The position numbers and the translations under genes are program-made. The notes beneath the pieces are model-generated. The model searched no databases and was not told where the DNA came from. It worked only from the letters and a program-made list of their open reading frames with translations. Positions 1 to 6,644 of a stretch of 13,629 bases of DNA are shown piece by piece. Source of the stretch: Ignavibacteriota bacterium (lineage in GTDB: Bacteria > Bacteroidota > Ignavibacteria > Palsa-1295); contig JANYLL010000027.1 of the NCBI GenBank assembly GCA_025357895.1, forward strand, positions 1 to 13,629. Direction: 5' to 3'. Position 1 is the stretch's first letter, and each line of letters begins with the position of its first letter.

Positions 1-683
1 AACCAATCAATTCCTACATCATTGGCTAACGCATTTCCGCCTAATAGCCAGGAACCAGAAGATGAGCCAGTTCCGCCATTTGCTTTTGGTAATATTCCGC
101 TGAATTGGTTTGCAGTGATTGTACCTGTACCTGCTGGTCTAAGCGCAGCACCCGATCCCACTGTCATAGTCGCAGTAGTATTTGTATCCCCGGTTATTTC
201 ATGAAATCCGGTAGCTGCCTGCACTGTCGGAGTATGTCCCGAAGAATTATTAATACTCAACAAAACATCGTCAGCAAGTTTTGCTGCTGTGATGGATTTA
301 TCCGGCACATTCATCGCATACGGAACGCCCGACATTTGAGAAAGCGGTCGCATCTCTGCGCCCCCATCAACACTGACGCCTATCCAAAGAGGACGATTCA
401 TTACCGAGTTTTCAGGTAATTTGTATTTCCCAGAGCCTAAAATAACATTAAAAATTCCGTTCGTTATTTCGGCGTCATACTGACCCTGCCACAGGTAAGT
501 TTTGCCGAAACGATCAGAATAGAAATTAACCGTAATATGGTGCGTACCGTTTATGGCTTTGCCATCGGCAGCAGTAACTTGTCCTTGATAGCTTATTATA
601 CGAGGCACGTCAGTCTGGGCTTGTGCTGTAGTAAACACAAAAAGCACAGTAAAGATACAGATTGCTCTGATAAAATAATGCAT
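1..683 (-). CDS. Secreted tail-fibre-like protein, 3' end outside the window
   Basis: The frame is open from ATG 683 to the left edge of the window: 227 complete codons with no stop, so the C-terminus is missing. Residues 1-23 form a Sec signal peptide with a basic residue near the start, a hydrophobic core and an AQA cleavage site. The mature part begins with PRIISYQGQV (27-36) and a beta-rich domain to about residue 125 (LWQGQYDAEITNG, RPLWIGVSVD, YAMNVPDKSITAAKLADD). Such heads are common in secreted Bacteroidota proteins. After about 150 it becomes Gly/Thr/Ala-rich, with LPKANGGTG (199-206), typical of phage-tail-fibre-like shafts. By analogy the missing end could carry an S74-type chaperone or a sorting domain; this is inference. 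GGAG at 692-695, 8 nt before the ATG, supports the start. The gene is divergent from the XRE regulator. No enzymatic function can be assigned. Confidence 0.8.
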   Translation of the reverse strand, partial: MHYFIRAICIFTVLFVFTTAQAQTDVPRIISYQGQVTAADGKAINGTHHITVNFYSDRFGKTYLWQGQYDAEITNGIFNVILGSGKYKLPENSVMNRPLWIGVSVDGGAEMRPLSQMSGVPYAMNVPDKSITAAKLADDVLLSINNSSGHTPTVQAATGFHEITGDTNTTATMTVGSGAALRPAGTGTITANQFSGILPKANGGTGSSSGSWLLGGNALANDVGIDW

Positions 684-753
684 AATCTGGTCTCCGTATT
701 AATAAATAAGTTAAGAAATGAAAAAATGTTACATCCCCAAAAAGGAGGGCATA

Positions 754-761
754 CAAAGATA
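754..761 (-). promoter_or_regulatory. Bacteroidota-type -7 promoter element
   Basis: Read on the minus strand this is TATCTTTG, an exact match to the Bacteroidota -7 consensus TAnnTTTG. It lies about 70 nt upstream of ATG 683, in the divergent gap between the secreted protein and the XRE gene. A -33 TTTG exists further upstream on the same strand, but about 25 nt away, longer than usual. It is probably the promoter of the secreted-protein gene; the match is short and could be chance. Confidence 0.35.
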
Positions 762-822
762 CGCACAAAATGTCCTTGATAGAGGGCAAATAAAATTTCA
801 CTCCTTGCTATTTTGCAACTAC

Positions 823-1050
823 ATGAATATAAAGCAAATAGTAGGGGATAATATACGGTTTATCCGAGAAAAGAAAGGATTAACTCAGGATGATATTTCA
901 GTTATTACCAAAATGAGCAGAACATTTATTGGCGATATAGAAAGAGCAGAAAAATCACCTACAATAACGAGTCTTGAAAAAATAGCAAAAGCACTAAAGG
1001 TAGAAATCTATAAGCTCTTTATTGAAGAGTCTTATAAAACTGAAGAATAG
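823..1050 (+). CDS. Small XRE-family transcriptional regulator
   Basis: A 75-residue, single-domain DNA-binding protein of the Cro/C1 (HTH_3) type. Residues 8-65 fit the five-helix fold: VGDNIRFIREKKGLTQDDIS covers helices 1-2, followed by ITKMSRTFIGDIERAEKSPTITSL (recognition helix and turn) and LEKIAKALKVEIYKLF. There is no sensor, protease or toxin domain, so it should act as a dimeric repressor whose regulation lies elsewhere. I chose ATG 823 because family homology starts there. The same frame is open back to ATG 718, but those 35 extra residues resemble nothing and overlap the divergent promoter region. No Shine-Dalgarno site precedes 823. TATTTTG at 809-815 sits where a -7 element would give a leaderless transcript, which is speculative. 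It is divergent from the secreted protein and converges with the mutase gene, 9 bp between stops. Autoregulation and control of the divergent gene are plausible but untested. Confidence 0.82.
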   Translation: MNIKQIVGDNIRFIREKKGLTQDDISVITKMSRTFIGDIERAEKSPTITSLEKIAKALKVEIYKLFIEESYKTEE

Positions 1051-1059
1051 AATTTGAAA

Positions 1060-2607
1060 TTAATACTCTCCGAAAACCCTTCGCATCGCATCGGATATCT
1101 CGCCGAGCGTAGCTGAGCTTTCGACAGCACTCAGGATATGAGGCATAAGATTTGAGCCGTCCTTGGCAGATCGTTCAACTTCCGCAATAGAAGCTTGTGT
1201 TTTTTTATTGTCGCGTTTATTTCGCAGAGCCTGAACTCGTGCAATTTGTTCACGCTCCAGATTCGGATCGATCTTTAGTGTTGCGGGTACTTCATTTTTA
1301 TTATCTGTAAATTCATTCACGCCAACAACGATCTCTTCTTTGGTCTCAACTTTCTTTTGGAATTCGTATGCACTTTGTGCGATCTCATCCTGCAGGAAAT
1401 TTATTTCAATGGCTTTTACCGAGCCGCCAAGAGCATCGATCTTTTCGATGAGTTCAAGACTTCTCTTCTCAAGTTCTGCACTCAGGTATTCTATGTAATA
1501 ACTGCCAGCCATCGGATCAACAGTTTCGGCAATGCCTGATTCATACGCAATAATTTGCTGCGTGCGAAGCGCTGTCCGGGCGGATTCTTCCGTAGGCAAA
1601 GCAAGTGCTTCGTCTTTGCCATTCGTATGCAGAGATTGCGTTCCTCCCAGCACTGCAGACATCGCTTCAATAGTCGTGCGAACGATATTATTTTCTATTT
1701 GCTGTGCAGAAAGTGTGGATCCTGCAGTCTGAGCATGAAAACGAAGTTTCAGAGACTCAGATTTCTTTGCGCCGAAACGATCCTTCATTAACTTTGCCCA
1801 AAGCGAACGTGCCGCTCTGAACTTAGCGATTTCTTCGAAAAAATTGATGTGTGCATTAAAAAAGAATGAAAGTCTCGGAGCGAAGTCATCGACAGTAAGT
1901 CCTGCATCGACAGCGGCTTTCACATACGCTAAGCCGTTGGAAAGAGTAAAAGCAATTTCCTGCACTGCCGTTGCTCCCGCTTCACGAATATGATAACCGC
2001 TGATAGAGATCGTATTCCATGCCGGCACTTCAGTTGCGCACCATGCAAAAATATCCGTTACAATACGCATGGATTCCTGCGGAGGATAAATGTATGTTCC
2101 GCGCGCAGCGTATTCTTTTAAGACATCGTTTTGTACGGTGCCTGATAATTTTTTCAAATCAGCGCCTTGTTTTTTTGCTTTTGCAACGTAGAGCGCAAGA
2201 AGGATCGAAGCAGTTGCATTGATCGTCATCGAGGTAGAAATTTTCGCAAGATCAATACCATCGAAAAGAATATCGAAATCCTCCAGCGAATCTATCGGAA
2301 CGCCGACCTTCCCGACCTCTCCTTCAGCCATCTGGTGATCTGAGTCGTAACCGATCTGCGTAGGAAGATCGAAGGCAACCGATAACCCAGTTGTACCGCT
2401 TGCAAGAAGATATTTATAGCGATTATTAGATTCTGCCGCAGATCCAAAACCGGCATATTGACGCATTGTCCAAAGACGCTGGCGATACATTTCATCATAG
2501 ATACCACGGGAAAATGGAAATTTTCCTGCGTCATCAGTACCGTATATACGATCTATCGGAATCCGAGAACTGGTTTCAAAATCCTGTTTACGTAACTTCC
2601 CCGGCAT
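1060..2607 (-). CDS. mcmA1: Methylmalonyl-CoA mutase, large (catalytic) subunit of split type
   Basis: Catalyses adenosylcobalamin-dependent interconversion of methylmalonyl-CoA and succinyl-CoA, in propionate formation or breakdown. The 515 residues cover only the substrate-binding TIM-barrel domain. The roughly 130-residue cobalamin-binding domain with its DxHxxG motif is absent, so a separate small subunit must be encoded elsewhere. Visible motifs are WTMRQYAGFGSAAESN (46-61), SVAFDLPTQIGYDSDH (76-91), GTVQNDVLKEYAARGTYIYPP (156-176), ISGYHIREAG (202-211) and GGTQSLHTNGKDEAL. Tyr51 and Arg169 align with the residues that select methylmalonyl-CoA (Tyr89 and Arg207 of the Propionibacterium enzyme). 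Isobutyryl-CoA mutases carry Phe and Gln there and 2-hydroxyisobutyryl-CoA mutases Ile, so those alternatives are unlikely. Gln159, Tyr205 and His206 match further active-site positions. The start is ATG 2607, without a clear ribosome-binding site. No MeaB/ArgK chaperone or epimerase gene is adjacent. Confidence 0.95.
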   Translation of the reverse strand: MPGKLRKQDFETSSRIPIDRIYGTDDAGKFPFSRGIYDEMYRQRLWTMRQYAGFGSAAESNNRYKYLLASGTTGLSVAFDLPTQIGYDSDHQMAEGEVGKVGVPIDSLEDFDILFDGIDLAKISTSMTINATASILLALYVAKAKKQGADLKKLSGTVQNDVLKEYAARGTYIYPPQESMRIVTDIFAWCATEVPAWNTISISGYHIREAGATAVQEIAFTLSNGLAYVKAAVDAGLTVDDFAPRLSFFFNAHINFFEEIAKFRAARSLWAKLMKDRFGAKKSESLKLRFHAQTAGSTLSAQQIENNIVRTTIEAMSAVLGGTQSLHTNGKDEALALPTEESARTALRTQQIIAYESGIAETVDPMAGSYYIEYLSAELEKRSLELIEKIDALGGSVKAIEINFLQDEIAQSAYEFQKKVETKEEIVVGVNEFTDNKNEVPATLKIDPNLEREQIARVQALRNKRDNKKTQASIAEVERSAKDGSNLMPHILSAVESSATLGEISDAMRRVFGEY

Positions 2608-2815
2608 GATGAGATGATAAATTATGTAATAAAGAATGACAGGCTTAGAGTATAACCACTAAAAATGCTGCCTTCAACTTAAGCCTATCAAATTTCAAAA
2701 TGAGTTATTCTGCCTATCATAACAAAGGAATCAGTTAAATTCATTTCCCACCCACCCCCACTTTTTTACACGGGCCGGAAAAAATGTCGTATTTTCGTAC
2801 CTGGAGCAACAGAAT

Positions 2816-3631
2816 ATGAAAAGATTCTTACAGAGCAAGTCTCGTATCGGCGTGATCATTATCATGCTTGAAGTACTCGTATTTATTCCAATTCTGATAT
2901 CCTCATTTTTCCTTTCTTCCTGCTCCCATAGCGTTGAGGTTCAAACTATTCATGATACAATTCCGGGACCTGCATTTCTTCGCTTTCTTGCAATGCTTAA
3001 TAATAGCAAGACCAGCGGCATTGTCCATCTGAGGTTATACAGCCCGCAGAATCAGGATCTCTTCACCGATGTAAATCCTGAAATGAACAAGCAATTTGTC
3101 CCCGTTAATCATGACAGTGCACTTGTATTATATGCGAATTATTTTTTTGGAACAGGCACACAAAAATTTGATAGCCTTACCGTTCCCGCTCGTAAGCCCT
3201 ATACCATGACAACGATCGTTCTTTTCCGCTCGAACGATCCCGGTGATCCGAACCGGATTTTTCCGATCTTCGCCGATGACAGCGTGCGTAAACTAATCGC
3301 GCCAAAAGATTCATGCTATGTACGGCTCATCAATGGCTTACCAGATTATCCGCAGCCAAGCCCAACGGTTAATATGCATATCGACGATATAAATGCTCCA
3401 CCTCTGTTCAAAGACATAACAACGGGGCAGTCATCGCCGGTGAATTTTCAGGAGATCAGAAATTATGTATTGATGCCGGCCGGACAGCATACGATCTTTG
3501 TACGAAGTGAGACGGATATATCACAGGAGTATCACTCAACCCTTCTATTTGTAAAGGGACAATTTTATACAATTCGTCTTTCAGGTTCAAAAGGCGAAGG
3601 TTCGGATCAACTATCCATAGATGCGGAATGA
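2816..3631 (+). CDS. Lipoprotein with DUF4397-like repeats
   Basis: A 271-residue predicted lipoprotein of unknown function. The N-terminus has basic residues (K2, R3, K8, R10), a hydrophobic stretch (11-33) and a lipobox LSSC with Cys36 as the probable lipidation site, so it should be anchored in a membrane facing the periplasm or cell surface. Residues 167-255 (CYVRLINGLPDYP, TVNMHIDD, LMPAGQHTIFVRSE, GQFYTIRLSG) have the pattern of the DUF4397 beta-sandwich domain. Residues 53-137 (FLRFLAMLNNS, VHLRLYSPQ, TVPARKPYTMTTIVL) look like a more diverged first copy. The start at ATG 2816 has GGAG 9 nt upstream. An imperfect -7 element (TATTTTCG, 2790-2797) precedes it. It is divergent from the mutase gene across 208 bp in which I see nothing else. 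Its stop is 4 bp from that of the convergent purF. DUF4397 proteins have no established enzymatic role. Confidence 0.8.
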   Translation: MKRFLQSKSRIGVIIIMLEVLVFIPILISSFFLSSCSHSVEVQTIHDTIPGPAFLRFLAMLNNSKTSGIVHLRLYSPQNQDLFTDVNPEMNKQFVPVNHDSALVLYANYFFGTGTQKFDSLTVPARKPYTMTTIVLFRSNDPGDPNRIFPIFADDSVRKLIAPKDSCYVRLINGLPDYPQPSPTVNMHIDDINAPPLFKDITTGQSSPVNFQEIRNYVLMPAGQHTIFVRSETDISQEYHSTLLFVKGQFYTIRLSGSKGEGSDQLSIDAE

Positions 3632-3635
3632 GAAT

Positions 3636-5321
3636 TTAATCGTCGTTTTGCTCCTGGCTCATCGCGATTTCATCAATCGGCACCGGGTAATTGCCGGTGA
3701 AACAAGCCATACAATATCCGATCTTCTCGCCTTTTGAATTCGTATGCGGAACACTGTCAAGCAGTTTATTCACTGATAGATACGACAGCGTTTCAACGCC
3801 CAGAGAATCACCGATCGCTTTAGCATCATTTGAGAAATCATTTGCAATGAGCTCCGATTTGCTCGGAAAATCCATTCCGTATTTACACGGATGAGTGATC
3901 GGCGGAGCTGTAATGCGCAAATGCACTTCCTTCGGAGCGGCTTCGCGGATGAGCTTTACTAATGCCTTTGACGTCGTTCCACGTACAATGGAATCGTCAA
4001 CGACCACAACCTTTTTATTCCTCAATACGCCTTTTACAGTATTGAATTTTACTTTGACCTTCATCTCCCGATTATCCTGCCCGGGCTGTATAAATGTTCT
4101 TCCTACATAGTGTGAACGGATCAAGCCGATCTCATACTTTGAAGGATTCCCCTCCTTATTATTTTGCGCAACGTAACCGAGTGTTGCCGTATTCGATGAA
4201 TCGGGTACGTTGATCACGGTTAAGCGTTTATTATTATCATTCTTGACAGGACTTTCCATTGCGAGATTCTTGCCCAGCTTACGGCGCACTTTATCAACGC
4301 TTTCTTCAAATATTTTCGAATCAGGGCGCGAGAAATAAATATATTCAAAAATGCAATGCGTCGGAGTCGGGGGATTTTCCTGGATCTTTAAGGATTTTAT
4401 TTGTCCCGTCTCAACAGTATGACGGTCAATCACAACGATCTCATTCGGTTCAACGTCACGGAGATACTCGGCATTCACAATATCAAAAGCACAGGTTTCA
4501 CTTGCAACCATATAAGACCACTCGCCATCCGAACGCTTTATTCTTCCTATTGCAAGCGGGCGAATGCCATTCGGATCGCGTGCTGCGATCAATGCCGTAT
4601 CGGTCATCATCGTAAGTGAGTATGCACCGAGGGTTTGGCGAAGCGCATCGCGTATTTGTTCGATCTGCTCTGCTTGCTGCGAACGAGCAACAAGGTGAAG
4701 AATGAGTTCGCTATCGGTTGAAGTTTGGAAGATCGTGCCGAGCGTTTTTAATTTATCGCGAAGTTCGCGAGTATTGGTGAGGTTTCCGTTATGCGCAAGC
4801 CCAAAATTCCCTTTTTTATAATCCATGAAAAACGGCTGGATATTCTCCGTCTTTCCGCTTGCTCCTGTGGTTGAATATCTGTTATGCGCGATCGCCGAAT
4901 CTCCGGCAAGCGTTTCATTTAGAATTTTTGGATCGGAAAAAATACTAAGGACAAGCCCATGATCTTTATAGACAGAGAACCTGCGTTTTTTTTCTTTGCT
5001 GCCATTCTCCCACTTAGCGGCAAGAATTCCGGCAGCTTCCTGACCGCGATGCTGCAAGGAATGCAGTGCGTAGTAGGCTATGACCGATGCTTCTGGATGA
5101 TTATAGACACCGACAACTCCGCAATTGGAGCGCGGCTTATCTATCTCAGGCTTGGCATTTCCATGCGAAGCCTTGGGGCAAGTAAGACAAGAAACCTGAT
5201 ACTCGCTACCCCCACCCTGTGAGATAGTCAGACTACGTTCAGTTTTTTCTTTCACGGAATAACGTATGACAATTTTCGGATGGTGTAAACAGTGAGAGTG
5301 GAAGAGACATTCCTTAGACAA
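3636..5321 (-). CDS. purF: Amidophosphoribosyltransferase (glutamine PRPP amidotransferase), Fe-S type
   Basis: Catalyses the first committed step of purine synthesis, converting PRPP plus glutamine to 5-phosphoribosylamine, in the cytoplasm. The N-terminal Ntn-hydrolase glutaminase domain begins at Cys67 (NCGVVGVY), followed by HSLQHRGQEAAGI (87-99), RYSTTGAS (148-155), HNGNLTN (177-183) and DPNGIRPL (249-256). The phosphoribosyltransferase domain carries the PRPP loop VVVVDDSIVRGTT (438-450). Cys323, Cys479, Cys537 and Cys540 match the 4Fe-4S ligands of the Bacillus subtilis enzyme, which E. coli PurF lacks. Catalysis requires removal of everything before Cys67. That leader is unusually long (66 residues against about 11 in B. 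subtilis) and contains no ATG in frame. The longest frame starts at TTG 5321; GTG 5255 is another option. Neither has a good ribosome-binding site, so the 5' boundary is uncertain while the function is not. It converges with the DUF4397 gene. Confidence 0.95.
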   Translation of the reverse strand: MSKECLFHSHCLHHPKIVIRYSVKEKTERSLTISQGGGSEYQVSCLTCPKASHGNAKPEIDKPRSNCGVVGVYNHPEASVIAYYALHSLQHRGQEAAGILAAKWENGSKEKKRRFSVYKDHGLVLSIFSDPKILNETLAGDSAIAHNRYSTTGASGKTENIQPFFMDYKKGNFGLAHNGNLTNTRELRDKLKTLGTIFQTSTDSELILHLVARSQQAEQIEQIRDALRQTLGAYSLTMMTDTALIAARDPNGIRPLAIGRIKRSDGEWSYMVASETCAFDIVNAEYLRDVEPNEIVVIDRHTVETGQIKSLKIQENPPTPTHCIFEYIYFSRPDSKIFEESVDKVRRKLGKNLAMESPVKNDNNKRLTVINVPDSSNTATLGYVAQNNKEGNPSKYEIGLIRSHYVGRTFIQPGQDNREMKVKVKFNTVKGVLRNKKVVVVDDSIVRGTTSKALVKLIREAAPKEVHLRITAPPITHPCKYGMDFPSKSELIANDFSNDAKAIGDSLGVETLSYLSVNKLLDSVPHTNSKGEKIGYCMACFTGNYPVPIDEIAMSQEQNDD

Positions 5322-5368
5322 TAAATTTAGGACTATACTTGAGTTTCTCGCAAATATTATTGGTGGAA

Positions 5369-5386
5369 CAAATTATCATAATTTTG
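5369..5386 (+). promoter_or_regulatory. TAnnTTTG promoter element within an imperfect palindrome
   Basis: TAATTTTG at 5379-5386 exactly matches the Bacteroidota -7 consensus and lies 31 nt before ATG 5418, so it probably drives the two T9SS cargo genes. TTGG at 5360-5363 is a possible -33 element. The -7 box forms the right half of an imperfect inverted repeat: CAAATTAT (5369-5376), one base, then ATAATTTTG (5378-5386) with one extra T. On the minus strand, towards purF, the left arm reads TAATTTG, one base short of consensus. The site could be a bidirectional promoter or an operator. Confidence 0.4.
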
Positions 5387-5417
5387 GTTATTATTCCAGA
5401 ATCAATGGCTAACTTTC

Positions 5418-6590
5418 ATGAGAAGTTTCACAATACATCTTATACTGAGTTTTCTCTTCTGTCTGGCAAGTATTTTAACTTCATTTACTCTTTGCTTTGC
5501 TCAAAATTGCCCAAATATAGATACAATTCAACTTCATATTCAGTCTTCATTTCTAAGCGTTTCAAATTCAGGTCAGTCATTAGAGACTTTCGAATGTCAA
5601 ACTCAGCAAGATAGTATTTGGGCTCAAAGTTTGGGACCTGCTCCAATTAAGCTTGATTACATTTTTATTCTGCATCGTAATTCAACAATACCGCCACAAT
5701 TCTTTTTTGATAATGGATCTGATTCACTACAAATTAATAAATCCTTTTCTCGATCAACGAGACAATTCTTTCATGTTAATTATATTCCAACAATTCCCGG
5801 GATAGTATCGGACACAATTGTCTGCCAATGGGATAGTAGTGGTATAAAAAAAATTTTCACTTGGAATATTCTAACGGGTACTGGCAAACTCGATCGTGAT
5901 ATGCTTTCACCTATGCAGCTTTTTTATACAGCAAATATTAATGACTCAATAAATATTCCTCTTACACTCTCCAATTCACTATCTGTAGATGATCAAGCAA
6001 TGGGGATTACCTTTGACGTAAGCTACCCTGCAGGATTTCTTGAACTTAATAAAAATAGATTCGATTATGATCAAAGTCTTTCAGATGCTATTGCCCCACA
6101 AATTAGCAATGACGGGGCAGGAAATGAGAACGTTCTATTTACGTTAAAATGCCGCGTTCCTATAACACATTTATCGCCTCTTCTTACCCTTCATTTTTTA
6201 CTCACCGGCGCGAAGGATACGGTTGTTCCGCTATCAATATCGAATGTTCAGTTTTGGGGACGTGATTACAAGGATACACTTTGTTATATTCTTACATCAG
6301 CGCAAAACTCAGCTATTCATATAACTGATTCAATAAGTATAGAAAAAAGTATAGAAAATAATTTAGATGTCGCTGCTATTGGAAATAAAGAAGTCGCAAT
6401 AATTGCCAACCATGCTAAAATGAACAGCATCAGTATAAAGATCTTCAATCTTTTGGGTTCTGAGATCGCATCCTGGTCTGGAATAGCCTCCGGCAATTTC
6501 AGAAAAACTTTTTCGATGCAAGTTTCAGGAATATATTTCATCAAAGTAACCGCGAATGGAAAAGAATATTTTTTCAAACGGTTGCTTTAA
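5418..6590 (+). CDS. Secreted T9SS cargo protein with Ig-like and cohesin-like modules
   Basis: A 390-residue exported protein of unknown function. A signal peptide (1-28) ends in LCFA/Q. Residues 30-156 form a beta-rich domain that resembles ASH/choice-of-anchor-D folds at low similarity. Residues 160-300 (INIPLTLSNS, MGITFDVSYPAGFLEL, VLFTLKCRVP, LLTLHFLLTG) have the pattern of a cohesin-like beta-sandwich. The last 53 residues (338-390: IKIFNLLGSEI, SGIYFIKVTANGKEYFFKRLL) are a type A T9SS sorting domain, implying passage through the outer membrane and cleavage or surface anchoring. It is paralogous to the next gene: 28 of 62 identities at residues 95-156 and 27 of 53 at the C-terminus, both ungapped. 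The cohesin-like part is absent from that paralogue. ATG 5418 lies 31 nt after a TAnnTTTG promoter element; there is no clear Shine-Dalgarno site. Without dockerins in view, cohesin function is unproven. Confidence 0.85.
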   Translation: MRSFTIHLILSFLFCLASILTSFTLCFAQNCPNIDTIQLHIQSSFLSVSNSGQSLETFECQTQQDSIWAQSLGPAPIKLDYIFILHRNSTIPPQFFFDNGSDSLQINKSFSRSTRQFFHVNYIPTIPGIVSDTIVCQWDSSGIKKIFTWNILTGTGKLDRDMLSPMQLFYTANINDSINIPLTLSNSLSVDDQAMGITFDVSYPAGFLELNKNRFDYDQSLSDAIAPQISNDGAGNENVLFTLKCRVPITHLSPLLTLHFLLTGAKDTVVPLSISNVQFWGRDYKDTLCYILTSAQNSAIHITDSISIEKSIENNLDVAAIGNKEVAIIANHAKMNSISIKIFNLLGSEIASWSGIASGNFRKTFSMQVSGIYFIKVTANGKEYFFKRLL

Positions 6591-6634
6591 GCATGTGCAA
6601 CAAAAACTTAAAGCTTTGTTTTAATATATCCAAT

Positions 6635-6638
6635 AGGA
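6635..6638 (+). promoter_or_regulatory. Ribosome-binding site deciding a TTG start
   Basis: AGGA lies 6 nt before TTG 6645. It supports TTG as the start of the second T9SS cargo gene, whose translated product then opens directly with a lysine and a hydrophobic signal-peptide core. No ATG is available in that position. Confidence 0.5.
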
Positions 6639-6644
6639 ATCCCT

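Noticed and set aside
105..419. 104-codon plus-strand frame at the left edge
   Set aside because: It is antisense to the secreted tail-fibre-like gene, which has a signal peptide, a ribosome-binding site and recognisable motifs; the antisense product is Cys/Arg/Ser-rich and unrelated to any family I know.
718..822. N-terminal extension of the XRE regulator from ATG 718
   Set aside because: The 35 residues have no resemblance to HTH proteins, overlap the divergent promoter element, and ATG 823 gives the standard family start.
823..1050. XRE gene as the antitoxin of a toxin-antitoxin pair
   Set aside because: No small toxin-like gene is adjacent on the same strand; the neighbours are a divergent secreted protein and a convergent mutase.
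4259..4615. 118-codon open frame on the plus strand inside purF
   Set aside because: It is antisense to highly conserved purF sequence and its product shows no recognisable domain or signal; a shadow frame.
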